Made by a program: the position numbers and the translations under genes
Notes under the pieces: model-generated
The model's input: only the letters and a program-made list of their open reading frames with translations
The model's database searches: none
What the model was told of the DNA's origin: nothing
Part shown: positions 11,706-21,427 of the stretch, piece after piece
Numbering within the stretch: position 1 is the first letter of the stretch
How the letters are laid out: the number at the start of each line of letters is the position of its first letter
NCBI RefSeq assembly: GCF_000244875.1
Contig: NC_016791.1
Location: 927,501 to 991,500, forward strand
Length of the DNA: 64,000 nucleotides
Direction: 5' to 3'
Source of the DNA: Clostridium sp. BNL1100
GTDB lineage: Bacteria > Bacillota > Clostridia > Acetivibrionales > DSM-1351

Positions 11706-12704
11706 TTGAAAGACTTAAATCTTATTCCTAAAAGTTTGATTGTTGATAAAAAAAATAAGGCTAAAAAGACGTATCTCTCTATCCTTATAATTTGCATAGG
11801 CTTAATAGCTGTCACTGCGTATACGGCTCCTGCAATTTATGAAATTAATCTGCGTAACGATAAACAAGAACTTGAAAAGAAGGTAAATAGTACAACTAGT
11901 TATGTTGAAACCGTGAATGAGTTCAATTCTCTTAAAAAGGCAGTAGAAGTAAGGGAAGCTGAAGGTAAGAAACTATCCCTTAATCGGATTGTTGTTTTGG
12001 GTATTGTTAATGCAATTGAAAATGCATGTCCTGAAAAGCTGTTGATACAAAATTTTGTATCAACCGGGAATAATGAATCAGATACAAAAGTCGTTTTAAA
12101 GGGTGTTTCAACTGATGAGAATACTTTGGCATCTTTTTTAAGAAATTTAATGGAAGATGATTATTTTAACAATGTAGTTTTATCAAATATTTCAAATAAA
12201 CAGGGAAATAACGGTACTACTTTTGAAGTTACCCTGAGTGGTATAAAGAAGAGTGACCTTATTATATATAACAACTGGAATAACGGGTTCAGGATTTGTT
12301 ATGAGCCTGACTGGAGTAAAAAAGTAGATAAGGATGATAGTGTTTTGTTTACCGCAAATAAGAGATTGACCTCTACAGATGCTGATTCTCTTGAAATAAA
12401 TGTCACATCTACTGAACTTACATCAAAGGAATTTACAGATAAAAGGATAAATACACTGAAAAATGAGTTGGAAGGATTTAAAGAAATATATACTACCAAG
12501 ACTAAAAGCTCAGGGGAAGAAGCTTACAAGTTAATGTATCTGGGAGATGAAAAGGGAACCAGATATAAATATTTGGAGCTTTACACAGTCAAGGACAGCA
12601 AGGGTTATATAGTTAAATACAAAAGCGACCCCAATAGTTTTGAAGTTAAGGCAAGAACAATTGACCATATACTTAAATCTTTTACTGCTATAAAAAGTCC
12701 GTAA
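11706..12704 (+). CDS. pilN: PilN-like pilus assembly protein with a C-terminal PsbP/DUF1795-like domain
   Basis: Inner-membrane alignment protein. The N-terminal cytoplasmic motif KDLNLIPKSL is the conserved PilM-binding peptide of PilN. It is followed by one transmembrane helix (about 23-45), a short coiled coil and a ferredoxin-like domain to about residue 185. From about 195 on there is an extra ~135-residue domain (FRICYEPDWSK..., ending in ARTIDHILKSF). Its pattern resembles PsbP/Mog1/DUF1795 folds and is not part of ordinary PilN, which is about 180-200 residues. It starts with TTG at 11706 after GGGTGGGA. The PilN call is confident; the C-terminal domain assignment is by eye only. Confidence 0.82.
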   Translation: MKDLNLIPKSLIVDKKNKAKKTYLSILIICIGLIAVTAYTAPAIYEINLRNDKQELEKKVNSTTSYVETVNEFNSLKKAVEVREAEGKKLSLNRIVVLGIVNAIENACPEKLLIQNFVSTGNNESDTKVVLKGVSTDENTLASFLRNLMEDDYFNNVVLSNISNKQGNNGTTFEVTLSGIKKSDLIIYNNWNNGFRICYEPDWSKKVDKDDSVLFTANKRLTSTDADSLEINVTSTELTSKEFTDKRINTLKNELEGFKEIYTTKTKSSGEEAYKLMYLGDEKGTRYKYLELYTVKDSKGYIVKYKSDPNSFEVKARTIDHILKSFTAIKSP

Positions 12705-12756
12705 ATAGTTTAATCAGCTGGAGTATTATTTTACATATATAGAAATGGAGATACAT

Positions 12757-14145
12757 ATGAAATTAACTCAGCGTGATAAAAAACTACTGATTGTTCTGGG
12801 AGTTGTGATATTTACTGTTGTTTTTCTGAAATTCTTACTGTTGCCAAAGTTAGGTTCTATCAGCCAACTTAAAACGGATATTGCAACATTAAGTGACTCC
12901 TATGCAGTGAATATGGCTTACAAGGCAAAGGTAAACAGAATTGACGGAGATATCAAGATTTTGTCTAAAAAACTTGGAGACTTGAGAGAAATTTACCCTC
13001 CAAGTATTGACAGTGATGAGCTTCTGGTGCTTATGAAGAATTTAACAAGTGAAGCCGGATTGGAAGTAAAGTCAATTTCTTTCGGTGCTATAGGTGGGAT
13101 GGATGGAAATAAGGCGGATTATAAGGCAGAAAGTAAGAATACTGACACAAAAGAGGCCGGTACTCCTGATGCAAAGACTGATAATATTCCGGAAAATGGC
13201 GATGGAAGTAAATTGGGAAATGGAATATTATCTGATATCAGAAATTACTTTTACCTTTGGGGACTGAAAAGCAAAAAAAGCAGTGTGGTTGATGAAGCTG
13301 TCCCAGATGGCAAAAGTTATGGTGTATCTGTAAAACTTGAGGCTACCGGGAGCAACGAGGAAATAAAAGCCTACTTTGATAAGCTTTCAAAGCTTAAAAA
13401 CAAGGCAATTTGTAAAGCAGTCAGTATTTCACCCGGCCAGAATAGTGTCCAGAATGATAAAGATAAGAAAAATTTGAAGCTGAGTGCGGAGATAGTATTT
13501 TATGGAATTATGGATAAAGGAGCAGGAGATTATTATATGCTGGAGGACGGCAAATGGGCTCCGATTCCTGCTAACGGAAAGAAAGACATTTTTAAGTACT
13601 ATAATGGATTTAATCCTCTAGGGCAATCCGGGTATACACAAAATACGGATATTAGTAATAATGAAAACAGCGTTGAAAATAAAGATAAAAGCCAGTTGGA
13701 TGAAGTTATTCCGAGTACATATGACTTTTCTGTAGTAGCATCACATTTCGGAGGCGGGCTGGCTCCAAGTGTATCAATTAACTGTAAAAACCCGGCGTTA
13801 CCGGAAAATTCATATTCGGTAGTATATGGTGACAACAAGGGTACAGAAAATGCTGAAATATATATTGAGCAGAAGAACGGTAAATATTACTGCAAATTTA
13901 AAACAGAGCATGAGAGCTATCCTGATATGCAATACAGTAAGACTATGGAGTTTGTACCTGTTGGAGAGGATTTAAAGCTTGTTATTATTTCTTCCGAGAG
14001 ACAAGATGAGAACGACAACGCAGGGGTAAAACTAAATATAATTAATAATTCGGATAAGCAGCTTGTTTATAAGATTTATATGGATGATCCAAGTCTGCCC
14101 AGAGTTGAAATAGGTAAAACAGTTGGAAAAGTAACTAAGCAATAG
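12757..14145 (+). CDS. pilO: PilO-like pilus assembly protein with a long C-terminal extension
   Basis: Single-pass membrane protein expected to pair with PilN. A basic N-terminus (MKLTQRDKKLL) precedes one transmembrane helix (about 11-30), a coiled coil and a PilO/GspM-like domain that is interrupted by a low-complexity Asp/Lys/Asn-rich linker (about 115-190). After about residue 245 there are some 215 further residues of beta-rich sequence I do not recognise. PilO proteins are usually about 200 residues. ATG 12757 is chosen over the upstream ATG 12745 because GGAG at 12747-12750 lies six bases before it. The position after pilN supports the call. Confidence 0.78.
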   Translation: MKLTQRDKKLLIVLGVVIFTVVFLKFLLLPKLGSISQLKTDIATLSDSYAVNMAYKAKVNRIDGDIKILSKKLGDLREIYPPSIDSDELLVLMKNLTSEAGLEVKSISFGAIGGMDGNKADYKAESKNTDTKEAGTPDAKTDNIPENGDGSKLGNGILSDIRNYFYLWGLKSKKSSVVDEAVPDGKSYGVSVKLEATGSNEEIKAYFDKLSKLKNKAICKAVSISPGQNSVQNDKDKKNLKLSAEIVFYGIMDKGAGDYYMLEDGKWAPIPANGKKDIFKYYNGFNPLGQSGYTQNTDISNNENSVENKDKSQLDEVIPSTYDFSVVASHFGGGLAPSVSINCKNPALPENSYSVVYGDNKGTENAEIYIEQKNGKYYCKFKTEHESYPDMQYSKTMEFVPVGEDLKLVIISSERQDENDNAGVKLNIINNSDKQLVYKIYMDDPSLPRVEIGKTVGKVTKQ

Positions 14146-14160
14146 TAGCAGGTGATTTAT

Positions 14161-15075
14161 ATGACTAAGCTCAAAAAGCTACTTAAAAACGAAAACGGCG
14201 AAACTTTTATAGAAGTATTGGCTGCTGTAATATTGTTGGCGGTGATTGCAGGACCTTTGTTAAGCATGGCCATGTCTTCCTATTACTATAATAGGGATTC
14301 GGAGCAAAAGACTAAAGCGGCTGCCATTGCACAAATGGTGATGGATGAAGTAAAGTCTAAAAAGAACCTTGAAAGTACCGGGGACAGTTACTTACCGTTT
14401 AATATTGAACCCTTTAAAGAGGCAGTTAACACAAAGCTGCAACCCTACTACAAGATTGAAAACGTAGAGAAGGGTAAGTTAACACCTCCTACAAATGAAT
14501 ATATATATGATAACTCGGAAGCAGATAATCCTGACTTGGAGCTTATTATCGAACAGGGTACCAGCGGAGATAACAACATACCTATGATTGAGTTGAAAGT
14601 ATTCAATCCAGTTACAGAACCAAGCCCAAGCAGTATAAAAATTGATTCAGAATTTGATTGCCGTAAAGATAAATTAATTATGGAGTTTGATAAAAACGGA
14701 TATAATTTTAAGTGCGGTATAGGTAAAAGTTCACCAGTTAGTTTAAAAGAATTTGCACCTGTCAGTCAAAATTGTATAAAGCTTAAGATAAGCTGTAAAA
14801 ATGACGATGGTAAGCCCAATTCCAATGAACAGCTGAAAGTATTTACTTATAGCAATCAAGAGGTTAATCTGAAGGCATATGTAACTGATGGTAAAGAGTT
14901 GGAGCCCGGAGTGTGCTTTGTTAATAAAAGCAGCAATATGGAATACGAAATAAACTACATGGAAACAAAGGCTTTTAATTATGGTCCGATAAATGAGCTT
15001 CTTAAAATAGTTGTTGAAGTCAGAAAAAAAGATGGCACGGTTATATATACTGCCTCATCCTATGTAAAGAAGTAG
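14161..15075 (+). CDS. Minor prepilin-like protein (PilW/PulJ-like)
   Basis: Type III signal sequence: leader ending NENG, then mature ETFIEVLAAVILLAVIAG with Glu at +5. The following ~270 residues are beta-rich and unrecognised. The ATG at 14161 has AGGTGA at 14150-14155. A GTG at 14152 overlaps that site and is rejected. Length (305) is greater than most minor pilins. It is seven nt-scale linked to pilO and 12 nt before the next gene, so clearly in the operon. Confidence 0.8.
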   Translation: MTKLKKLLKNENGETFIEVLAAVILLAVIAGPLLSMAMSSYYYNRDSEQKTKAAAIAQMVMDEVKSKKNLESTGDSYLPFNIEPFKEAVNTKLQPYYKIENVEKGKLTPPTNEYIYDNSEADNPDLELIIEQGTSGDNNIPMIELKVFNPVTEPSPSSIKIDSEFDCRKDKLIMEFDKNGYNFKCGIGKSSPVSLKEFAPVSQNCIKLKISCKNDDGKPNSNEQLKVFTYSNQEVNLKAYVTDGKELEPGVCFVNKSSNMEYEINYMETKAFNYGPINELLKIVVEVRKKDGTVIYTASSYVKK

Positions 15076-15087
15076 TAGGTGGTTATA

Positions 15088-17646
15088 ATGAGTAAAATAA
15101 GGGATTTATTAAAAAAAAGAAATGGGTCTACTTTGGCTATGGTCCTTTTCTTAGTGTTTGTTTTATCTGCTACTGCTTTGGCTGTCATGGCACTTGCCGG
15201 CTCAGAACTTGTAATGAGTACTGTAACCTCTGACCGGAGCAAAGCTTTGTTTGCAGCACAGGCAGGTGCGGAAAAAGTTGCACAAAGGCTGGATACCGAG
15301 GTGGGAAGAATACAGGACAGTGCAAGGGTAACTTCCAGTGAAGTGATTAAAAAGGCTATAGATGACAAATTGCCTGTGTTCAACGAAATAATTGATACTA
15401 CTGACCCCAATAATATAAAGGTATTGAAAGAGAAAGAACTGAACGACATTTATGAATCTGAGTACAAATATCAATTCTTTAAAATACTGTCTGAATGGCT
15501 TGGACAACAGACAGCAACCGGGGGAGAATGGGACAGTGCTGTACCCCACGGTGTCCAACATGTTGTTACTAAAGAAGGAAAAGATATTTCTATAAATGAT
15601 GGCAGTTTTACCTATAGTGTTATACATCCAAACCGAACTGGGAAAACCTATTCGTCAATAGATGCTTCCTCCACACTTCAGGCTAATGAAATATCATCAA
15701 TAACTGTAAAGGCAACGGGAGAATACAAGTCAGGTAAGCATAATTATAAAAGAAGTATTTCAGCAGAGTTCAGCTTTTTGACTGAATCTGTAAATAACAA
15801 TGATGAAATACCCATTATTTACAGTAAACTTACGAAGGTTAAGGTAAATAAGGACAACAAACCTGAAATACTTAGGGATAAGGCAGTTGTAGCACGTAAA
15901 AACATTATTTCGGTTAATGGAAACGTAAACATTGGGAAGGGGAATGCCATTTGCTTCGGAACCATCCCAACCGTAAATGGTACTGATATAAATTATAATG
16001 CTGATGGCTATAAATATGGCGGTTTTATGGCCGGGATGACAAGGGATACTTGGAATGACATCAACTTAGGGCATAACAACAAGAGCCTTAAAGATAACAT
16101 TATTGAGACTATACCGGGTATGTTTGCCGATTTCACGAATTTTCCGGGATCTTTTAATATTCAAGAAGGTAATGCAATTACTGCTGCATATATTCATACT
16201 CTTTATAGTAATAAAAACTCGCCATCAAAAATAAATGTTCAAAAAGGTGATGTTTATGCCAGAAGTGTAAAAGTAGAGAATAAGGCTCATTCAAGTGAGA
16301 TTAACTTGAAAAACGTTTTCTTGACTGATGATTTAAGGATTGATTCAAATAATTCCACGGTTAACATTGGAGAGTGGGAAGGAGATAAAGCCGGGGAGGG
16401 TATGCTTGTGGGGCTAAATCCGGGTGATCCGGCTTCAGGGTATGATACTTCCAGTGCAGTTATAGTTTCGGGGGATTCAAACCTTAATATTAATGGGAGC
16501 ATTTATATCGGAGGAACAACATATTTTAATGAATATAAAAATATAACCGATAATAAAATGTATTTTTCGGGAATATCTGTACTTAAATCAGGCAGCTTAC
16601 CGGCAGAAGCATTCCGTATGTGGGATGACATTGAAATTCCGTCAAAGGAGGTATACCCCGGAAATGTTTTTTATCTTTATGATAAATACCGGGATACTAA
16701 CGGGGTTCCTGATGCCGATGACTATATAAATGTCAATGACCCTATGGAACAACAAAAGCTCATTAGTGCCGGGTTTAACTATAAGTCCAAGAATGAAAGT
16801 CAGCCTGATGATTCGCCTCCGGTACAAATGATGATGGGCAGCCAGACAAAGCCACTGTTCGATATTCTGGATAGGGCTATGCACTTCAAATGGATATGGG
16901 ATACCTTCTGGAAGGATGATGTAGGGTATTATTCCTACCTGAATTCAGGTGATATCAGAATAGAACATTATGAAAAAGCTGATGACGGTAATTATGTTAA
17001 AAATACCAATAAAGTCAAAGGCTGGTGTTTCGGGGCTGTTGCTGCCAACGATACGGTTTACGGGCCTTATGGTGGGTTTACGGAGGACAATGGGCAGTAC
17101 TATATCGAAAAAGGTATGAGGTCTGTTTTATATAGAAATAACATGAGTTTATTCGTACAGGAGTTTGGTCAGGTAATGGATGCAAAGCCTGCTAAGAACC
17201 TTACGGATGACGGAAATACTAAGACAGCCGGTCTTATTAATAAATCGGTAAGGCGGAATGAAACTGTAGTATCCAAATCAGGGGTATTTTTTCTGAACAG
17301 CAGCGGTAATGTTGTTCTATCAAGCAGTCAGGTAAACAGTGTAGATATTCCAAAAGAGGATGGATATTTGCAAGGGATTATCTATTCTGCAGGAGATATA
17401 TATGTTGAGGCAGGAACTAAATTTAAAGGGATACTTATTGCGGAGGGCAATATAGTATTTCTTGGGGGAGCAGACATATCTTACGATGAAAATACCGTAG
17501 ATATACTTTTGAGTGAGGAACCCGATGCAGGGAGACTATTTAATTACAGTGCGTCGGAGATTGTTCTAAGTAATTCATCCATAAAAACAATAAAAAAACC
17601 AAATGTTAAAAATATAAAGATAACTTCATGGAAGGAAGAAAAATAA
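15088..17646 (+). CDS. Large PilX-like pilus assembly / tip protein
   Basis: Begins with a PilX-N-type signal: short basic leader ending RNG, then STLAMVLFLVFVLSATALAVMA and a SELVMS motif, but without the Glu at position 5 of ordinary pilins, as in PilX-like components. The remaining ~800 residues are mostly beta-rich, with repeated short strands of beta-helix character around residues 270-480 and 730-810 (GNVNIGKGNAI, GDIYVEAGTKFKG). At 852 residues it is far longer than minor pilins, which suggests an adhesin-like pilus tip. ATG 15088 follows AGGTGG at 15077-15082. Confidence 0.75.
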   Translation: MSKIRDLLKKRNGSTLAMVLFLVFVLSATALAVMALAGSELVMSTVTSDRSKALFAAQAGAEKVAQRLDTEVGRIQDSARVTSSEVIKKAIDDKLPVFNEIIDTTDPNNIKVLKEKELNDIYESEYKYQFFKILSEWLGQQTATGGEWDSAVPHGVQHVVTKEGKDISINDGSFTYSVIHPNRTGKTYSSIDASSTLQANEISSITVKATGEYKSGKHNYKRSISAEFSFLTESVNNNDEIPIIYSKLTKVKVNKDNKPEILRDKAVVARKNIISVNGNVNIGKGNAICFGTIPTVNGTDINYNADGYKYGGFMAGMTRDTWNDINLGHNNKSLKDNIIETIPGMFADFTNFPGSFNIQEGNAITAAYIHTLYSNKNSPSKINVQKGDVYARSVKVENKAHSSEINLKNVFLTDDLRIDSNNSTVNIGEWEGDKAGEGMLVGLNPGDPASGYDTSSAVIVSGDSNLNINGSIYIGGTTYFNEYKNITDNKMYFSGISVLKSGSLPAEAFRMWDDIEIPSKEVYPGNVFYLYDKYRDTNGVPDADDYINVNDPMEQQKLISAGFNYKSKNESQPDDSPPVQMMMGSQTKPLFDILDRAMHFKWIWDTFWKDDVGYYSYLNSGDIRIEHYEKADDGNYVKNTNKVKGWCFGAVAANDTVYGPYGGFTEDNGQYYIEKGMRSVLYRNNMSLFVQEFGQVMDAKPAKNLTDDGNTKTAGLINKSVRRNETVVSKSGVFFLNSSGNVVLSSSQVNSVDIPKEDGYLQGIIYSAGDIYVEAGTKFKGILIAEGNIVFLGGADISYDENTVDILLSEEPDAGRLFNYSASEIVLSNSSIKTIKKPNVKNIKITSWKEEK

Positions 17647-17671
17647 ATTAGTTGCATGGAGGTTGATGCTA

Positions 17672-20600
17672 ATGTTCAAGAAGGCACTTTGTGTCTTAAT
17701 GGCTCTGATCATTATGATTGGGCTAATGATTCCTCAGACTGTTCAGGCTGAAAGTAATGCAGATATGGGAGAATCAAGTATACAGTCTGACAATCAAAGG
17801 CTGACTGTACAGCTTCAAAGGGTGGATTCAATACTTGTCTGGTTTGCAAATGTTATATTGAACCACGGATACGAAGACTGGTTTCCTGATAATAATTCCT
17901 GCAGTGATTACAACTATGATAATGGTATGTTCCAGTTTATCAAGGTAAAAATCACTAATACCAGCGATTCTGCTATTACACTTAACAGCAATAACCAACT
18001 GGTGCTAAGGTTTACAAACAAGTCGGGAAAAGAACTGGGTCTGAAAATCTATGAGTTTTCTGCCTACAAGAACATTGATAAGTCAAACAGGGAGTATACT
18101 TTCGGGTCCAGCTTACTATCCAACAGAACTATAAAAAGTCATGGGACGTGGGAAATCTACGGTTATGTAAAATGGATGAACTTTTCTGATTTGGGCTGTA
18201 CTATAGTGAGACAGCCTGATGAGAATAAAATTCAGGTTAGACTTACTGAAAAAAGTTATCCAACTAATCCTTCCGAGTTTGCGTCGAAGGATAGGATTCA
18301 TTCAGTGCTGAAGCTGTATAATGAGGGTAACAAGGACATAGATTTGGATAAAATAAGAATCCATTACTACTTTAATATGGATGGAGACTTAAACAAGGTT
18401 GCCCCAAAGACTGAAAAGGTAGAGGGAAAGATTTATAACTATCAGTCAGGCCGTTCAAATCCACAAGAAGATGTCATACAAACCCTTCCGTCAGTATTTA
18501 TTAATATGGGTGAGTATTCCACACCTAAAGCTAACAGTTTTATTGAAATCGGGTTTCCGTCAAAAAGCAACGGTTCAGGTTACATGAATTGTTTGTATAA
18601 GTTTTTACGTTATTTCAGCAGTTTATGGAATGATAAATTTATTAAGCGTGATCTTAACTGGTTGGATGATATTCTTGAAAGGAGTACCAATTGTTCTTCA
18701 GATAAGGATAAACACAGATGGTGGTGGAACTGGAGTCAGGACTATACTATCAGTTCAAAGAATTATGAGCTTAGTGCGAAATCCGGTAACAATACTTCAC
18801 ACGCAGATATTGAACTTGAAATAGTCAAGGAATTTATTGCTCAAATGACAGGGGATACATCTAATCTGAGAAAATTTAACCAAGCTAATCACTACTCTTT
18901 TAATCCCGGAGAAGAAATGGATTGGGAAAGAGTAACAGTATATTATAATGGTGAACTTATATGGGGAAAAGAACCGGGACAAGAGCTTGCAGCACCTGAA
19001 ACCCTTCAGGCAATTTCTAAAAGAGATGGCATACTGTTAAGATGGGATGAAGTAAACGGTGCGGAAGGTTATAAACTGTGGCGAAAAGGTCCGGGTGATT
19101 CTGATTTCGTCCAGCTTCCTCAGATATTATCTGACAGTTCGTTTACTGACAACAACGTAACACCGGGGGGAACCTATACATACAAGGTGCAGGCTGTTTC
19201 AGACAGTGGTGAGCAGTCGGGGCCATTTTCAAATGAGGCTTCTGCTACTGCATTGATTATGACTGGCAACGGACTGTACGCCGAATACTATAATTGGAAG
19301 CCTGTTGCCGGCAGTAGTTTGACAAACTACGGTTATGATTTAGGAAACAATTTTACAACTAATTATGTAATGGAAAATACGGAACTTGCCATGTCCAGAA
19401 TTGACCCTAAAATTGATTTTACCAAAGATAATGCAGACACCTACTACAGATGGGGAGATAAAGCCCCTGATCCTAAGGTTAATGCAGATCACTATTCAGT
19501 GGTTTGGTCAGGGTATATTATGCCGGAATTTAATGAGGACTACACATTCTACACCAGAACGGATGACGGAGTGAAACTATGGATTGATTTAAACAGAAAT
19601 GGAAGCTTTGATACAAATGAACTTTTGATTTCAAACTGGCAGAAGCATTCTGAGACAGAGAATAGTTCAAAGTCAGTGCAAATGGAAAAGGGTAAAAAAT
19701 ACAGAATAAGAATAGAATACTATGAAAACGAATACGATGCCGTTGCAAAGCTTTTATGGAGTAATCCGAAAAAAGCAAAGGAAGTAGTCCCAAACTCGCA
19801 GCTGTTTGTTGACGGAACCATTAATATCCCCAAGACTCCAACAAATCTTAAGGCAGATTTAAAAAATGACAGTAGTGTAGTCCTGACATGGGACAGTGTT
19901 CTTGAAGCACAGGGATATAAGATTTACCAAACAGACTGGGAGGGTATGACTACAATAATTAATGTAAAAGATAATTCATACACGGTGCCCAACCTGGCAT
20001 CCGGGGAATACAAATTCAGTGTTAGTGCATGGAATGAGGCAGGCGAGAGTGCAAAATCTCAGTGGGTGAAGGTTGTAGTGGGGTTAGGTGCACCTCAGAA
20101 TCTAGGGGGTACTGTAAATAAAAAGACAATTTACCTTTCATGGGATCCGGTGGATACTGCTTCGGGATACAGGCTGTACAGAGTATGCGATGGAATACAA
20201 ACCACAGTTCTTTCGGTAGATAATACTTATACCGATAGTAAGGTTGAATACGGAAAGGTATACAAGTATTTTGTTTCGGCTATAAAAGAGGGATATGAGG
20301 GCGCAAAATCAAGAGAAATAACTATTGCCGTACCCCCGGACGCTCCGGCAAATCTAAAGGCAGCTCGTGAGGGAGCATCTGTTCAGCTGCGGTGGAGTCC
20401 TGCTCAGGGAGCCCAAACCTATAGTGTGTTAAGGTCTGATAGCTCCGATGGGACATACGAAATTATTAAAGAAGGAATAACCGGAACCTCCTTTAAGGAC
20501 GGTTCCATTCCTGAAATAACAAACAACAGAGGAGTAAAGTACTATTATAAGGTAGTTGGCGTGGCGAACGGTGCAGTAGGCCCTTACTCAAACATTGCAG

Positions 20601-21175
20601 ATGCAATAATGTATCCTTTTGTTGAAACCGAACTGGGTTTTGTAACGTATAATATAATAAATAATTCTAGAAACCCAAATCTTGAGTTTGTTCTGGGGTC
20701 ATATGTACCTGTTTCTTTTGAACTACAACTTAAGAACAGAACTTCAAATCCGGGAATTGTAATGGATAAAGACATGGTAAATAAAATGAATATCAATGAA
20801 AACCCATTTTTCTTGGAGCTAGTCAGCAAAAACATAAAGGCTACTGTAAAGAAAAAAGATTCTACTGAGATTTTAAAGGTTAGTGATAGTAATATTACTA
20901 AAAAAGTGATTAAAGTAAATGATAAATATGTGATTAACATAGAAGTAAACGGAACTTATGATGCAGGAGATGTGGTGAAAATTGAGTTTGGCCCTAAAGT
21001 ATCCACCTATAAGGATGATGATGTAGAGAATTACTACGGAAATATGTATCAGCTTAAATTAGGATTATACGTTGATGGTCATGGAAGCTATGAAAAGCCA
21101 ATAGCAACAGATATTAATAAAAATATGCTTGCACCCCTTGAGGTAAAGATTGCCAATCCAAATAAACTCAATTAA
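17672..21175 (+). CDS. Secreted multidomain protein: CBM3-like, PA14 and FN3 modules
   Basis: Signal peptide (residues 1-27, ending TVQA). An unknown beta domain (30-200) is followed by a CBM3-like region (about 209-434) recognised by LKLYNEGNKDIDL, IRIHYYFNMDGD, FNQANHYSFN and VTVYYNGELIWGKEP; it seems to hold an insert of about 80 residues. Next come FN3 (443-528), PA14 (about 530-718, GLYAEYYNW and YTFYTRTDDGVKLWID), three more FN3 (721-803, 805-888, 889-980) and an unknown C-terminal domain. No SLH, LPXTG or dockerin is seen, so attachment may be through the pilus. It is the last gene of the pilus operon. Binding to plant polysaccharide is inferred. ATG 17672 is favoured, nine bases after GGAGG. 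Confidence 0.85.
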   Translation: MFKKALCVLMALIIMIGLMIPQTVQAESNADMGESSIQSDNQRLTVQLQRVDSILVWFANVILNHGYEDWFPDNNSCSDYNYDNGMFQFIKVKITNTSDSAITLNSNNQLVLRFTNKSGKELGLKIYEFSAYKNIDKSNREYTFGSSLLSNRTIKSHGTWEIYGYVKWMNFSDLGCTIVRQPDENKIQVRLTEKSYPTNPSEFASKDRIHSVLKLYNEGNKDIDLDKIRIHYYFNMDGDLNKVAPKTEKVEGKIYNYQSGRSNPQEDVIQTLPSVFINMGEYSTPKANSFIEIGFPSKSNGSGYMNCLYKFLRYFSSLWNDKFIKRDLNWLDDILERSTNCSSDKDKHRWWWNWSQDYTISSKNYELSAKSGNNTSHADIELEIVKEFIAQMTGDTSNLRKFNQANHYSFNPGEEMDWERVTVYYNGELIWGKEPGQELAAPETLQAISKRDGILLRWDEVNGAEGYKLWRKGPGDSDFVQLPQILSDSSFTDNNVTPGGTYTYKVQAVSDSGEQSGPFSNEASATALIMTGNGLYAEYYNWKPVAGSSLTNYGYDLGNNFTTNYVMENTELAMSRIDPKIDFTKDNADTYYRWGDKAPDPKVNADHYSVVWSGYIMPEFNEDYTFYTRTDDGVKLWIDLNRNGSFDTNELLISNWQKHSETENSSKSVQMEKGKKYRIRIEYYENEYDAVAKLLWSNPKKAKEVVPNSQLFVDGTINIPKTPTNLKADLKNDSSVVLTWDSVLEAQGYKIYQTDWEGMTTIINVKDNSYTVPNLASGEYKFSVSAWNEAGESAKSQWVKVVVGLGAPQNLGGTVNKKTIYLSWDPVDTASGYRLYRVCDGIQTTVLSVDNTYTDSKVEYGKVYKYFVSAIKEGYEGAKSREITIAVPPDAPANLKAAREGASVQLRWSPAQGAQTYSVLRSDSSDGTYEIIKEGITGTSFKDGSIPEITNNRGVKYYYKVVGVANGAVGPYSNIADAIMYPFVETELGFVTYNIINNSRNPNLEFVLGSYVPVSFELQLKNRTSNPGIVMDKDMVNKMNINENPFFLELVSKNIKATVKKKDSTEILKVSDSNITKKVIKVNDKYVINIEVNGTYDAGDVVKIEFGPKVSTYKDDDVENYYGNMYQLKLGLYVDGHGSYEKPIATDINKNMLAPLEVKIANPNKLN

Positions 21176-21205
21176 AATCACATAACTTAAATAGTAACTT
21201 TTTTT

Positions 21206-21246
21206 AAAGACTTGATTTCCTTGATGGAGATTAAGTCTTTTTTATA
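21206..21246 (+). terminator. Terminator of the pilus operon
   Basis: AAAGACTTGAT and GATTAAGTCTTT pair as an imperfect stem, followed by a T-run. It lies 30 nt after the last pilus-operon stop codon. Confidence 0.8.
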
Positions 21247-21315
21247 TATGGGCAATACAAGAAGTTATTGGGAAATATTACTAGTATATATATTCCAAAT
21301 ATGCTTTAAATAGGT

Positions 21316-21344
21316 TTGATTTTATTACCCGGATTTTGTATAAT
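21316..21344 (+). promoter_or_regulatory. Sigma-A promoter of the glycoside-hydrolase-like lipoprotein gene
   Basis: TTGATT at 21316-21321 and TATAAT at 21339-21344 are spaced by 17 nt. The expected start is near 21351, giving a 77-nt leader. Confidence 0.7.
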
Positions 21345-21427
21345 CTCAGTGTATCTGATTGAAAATTTCAATTCATGATTATACTACATAATGCCACGAA
21401 AAAATATCGGGAATGGGGTACTTCTAA

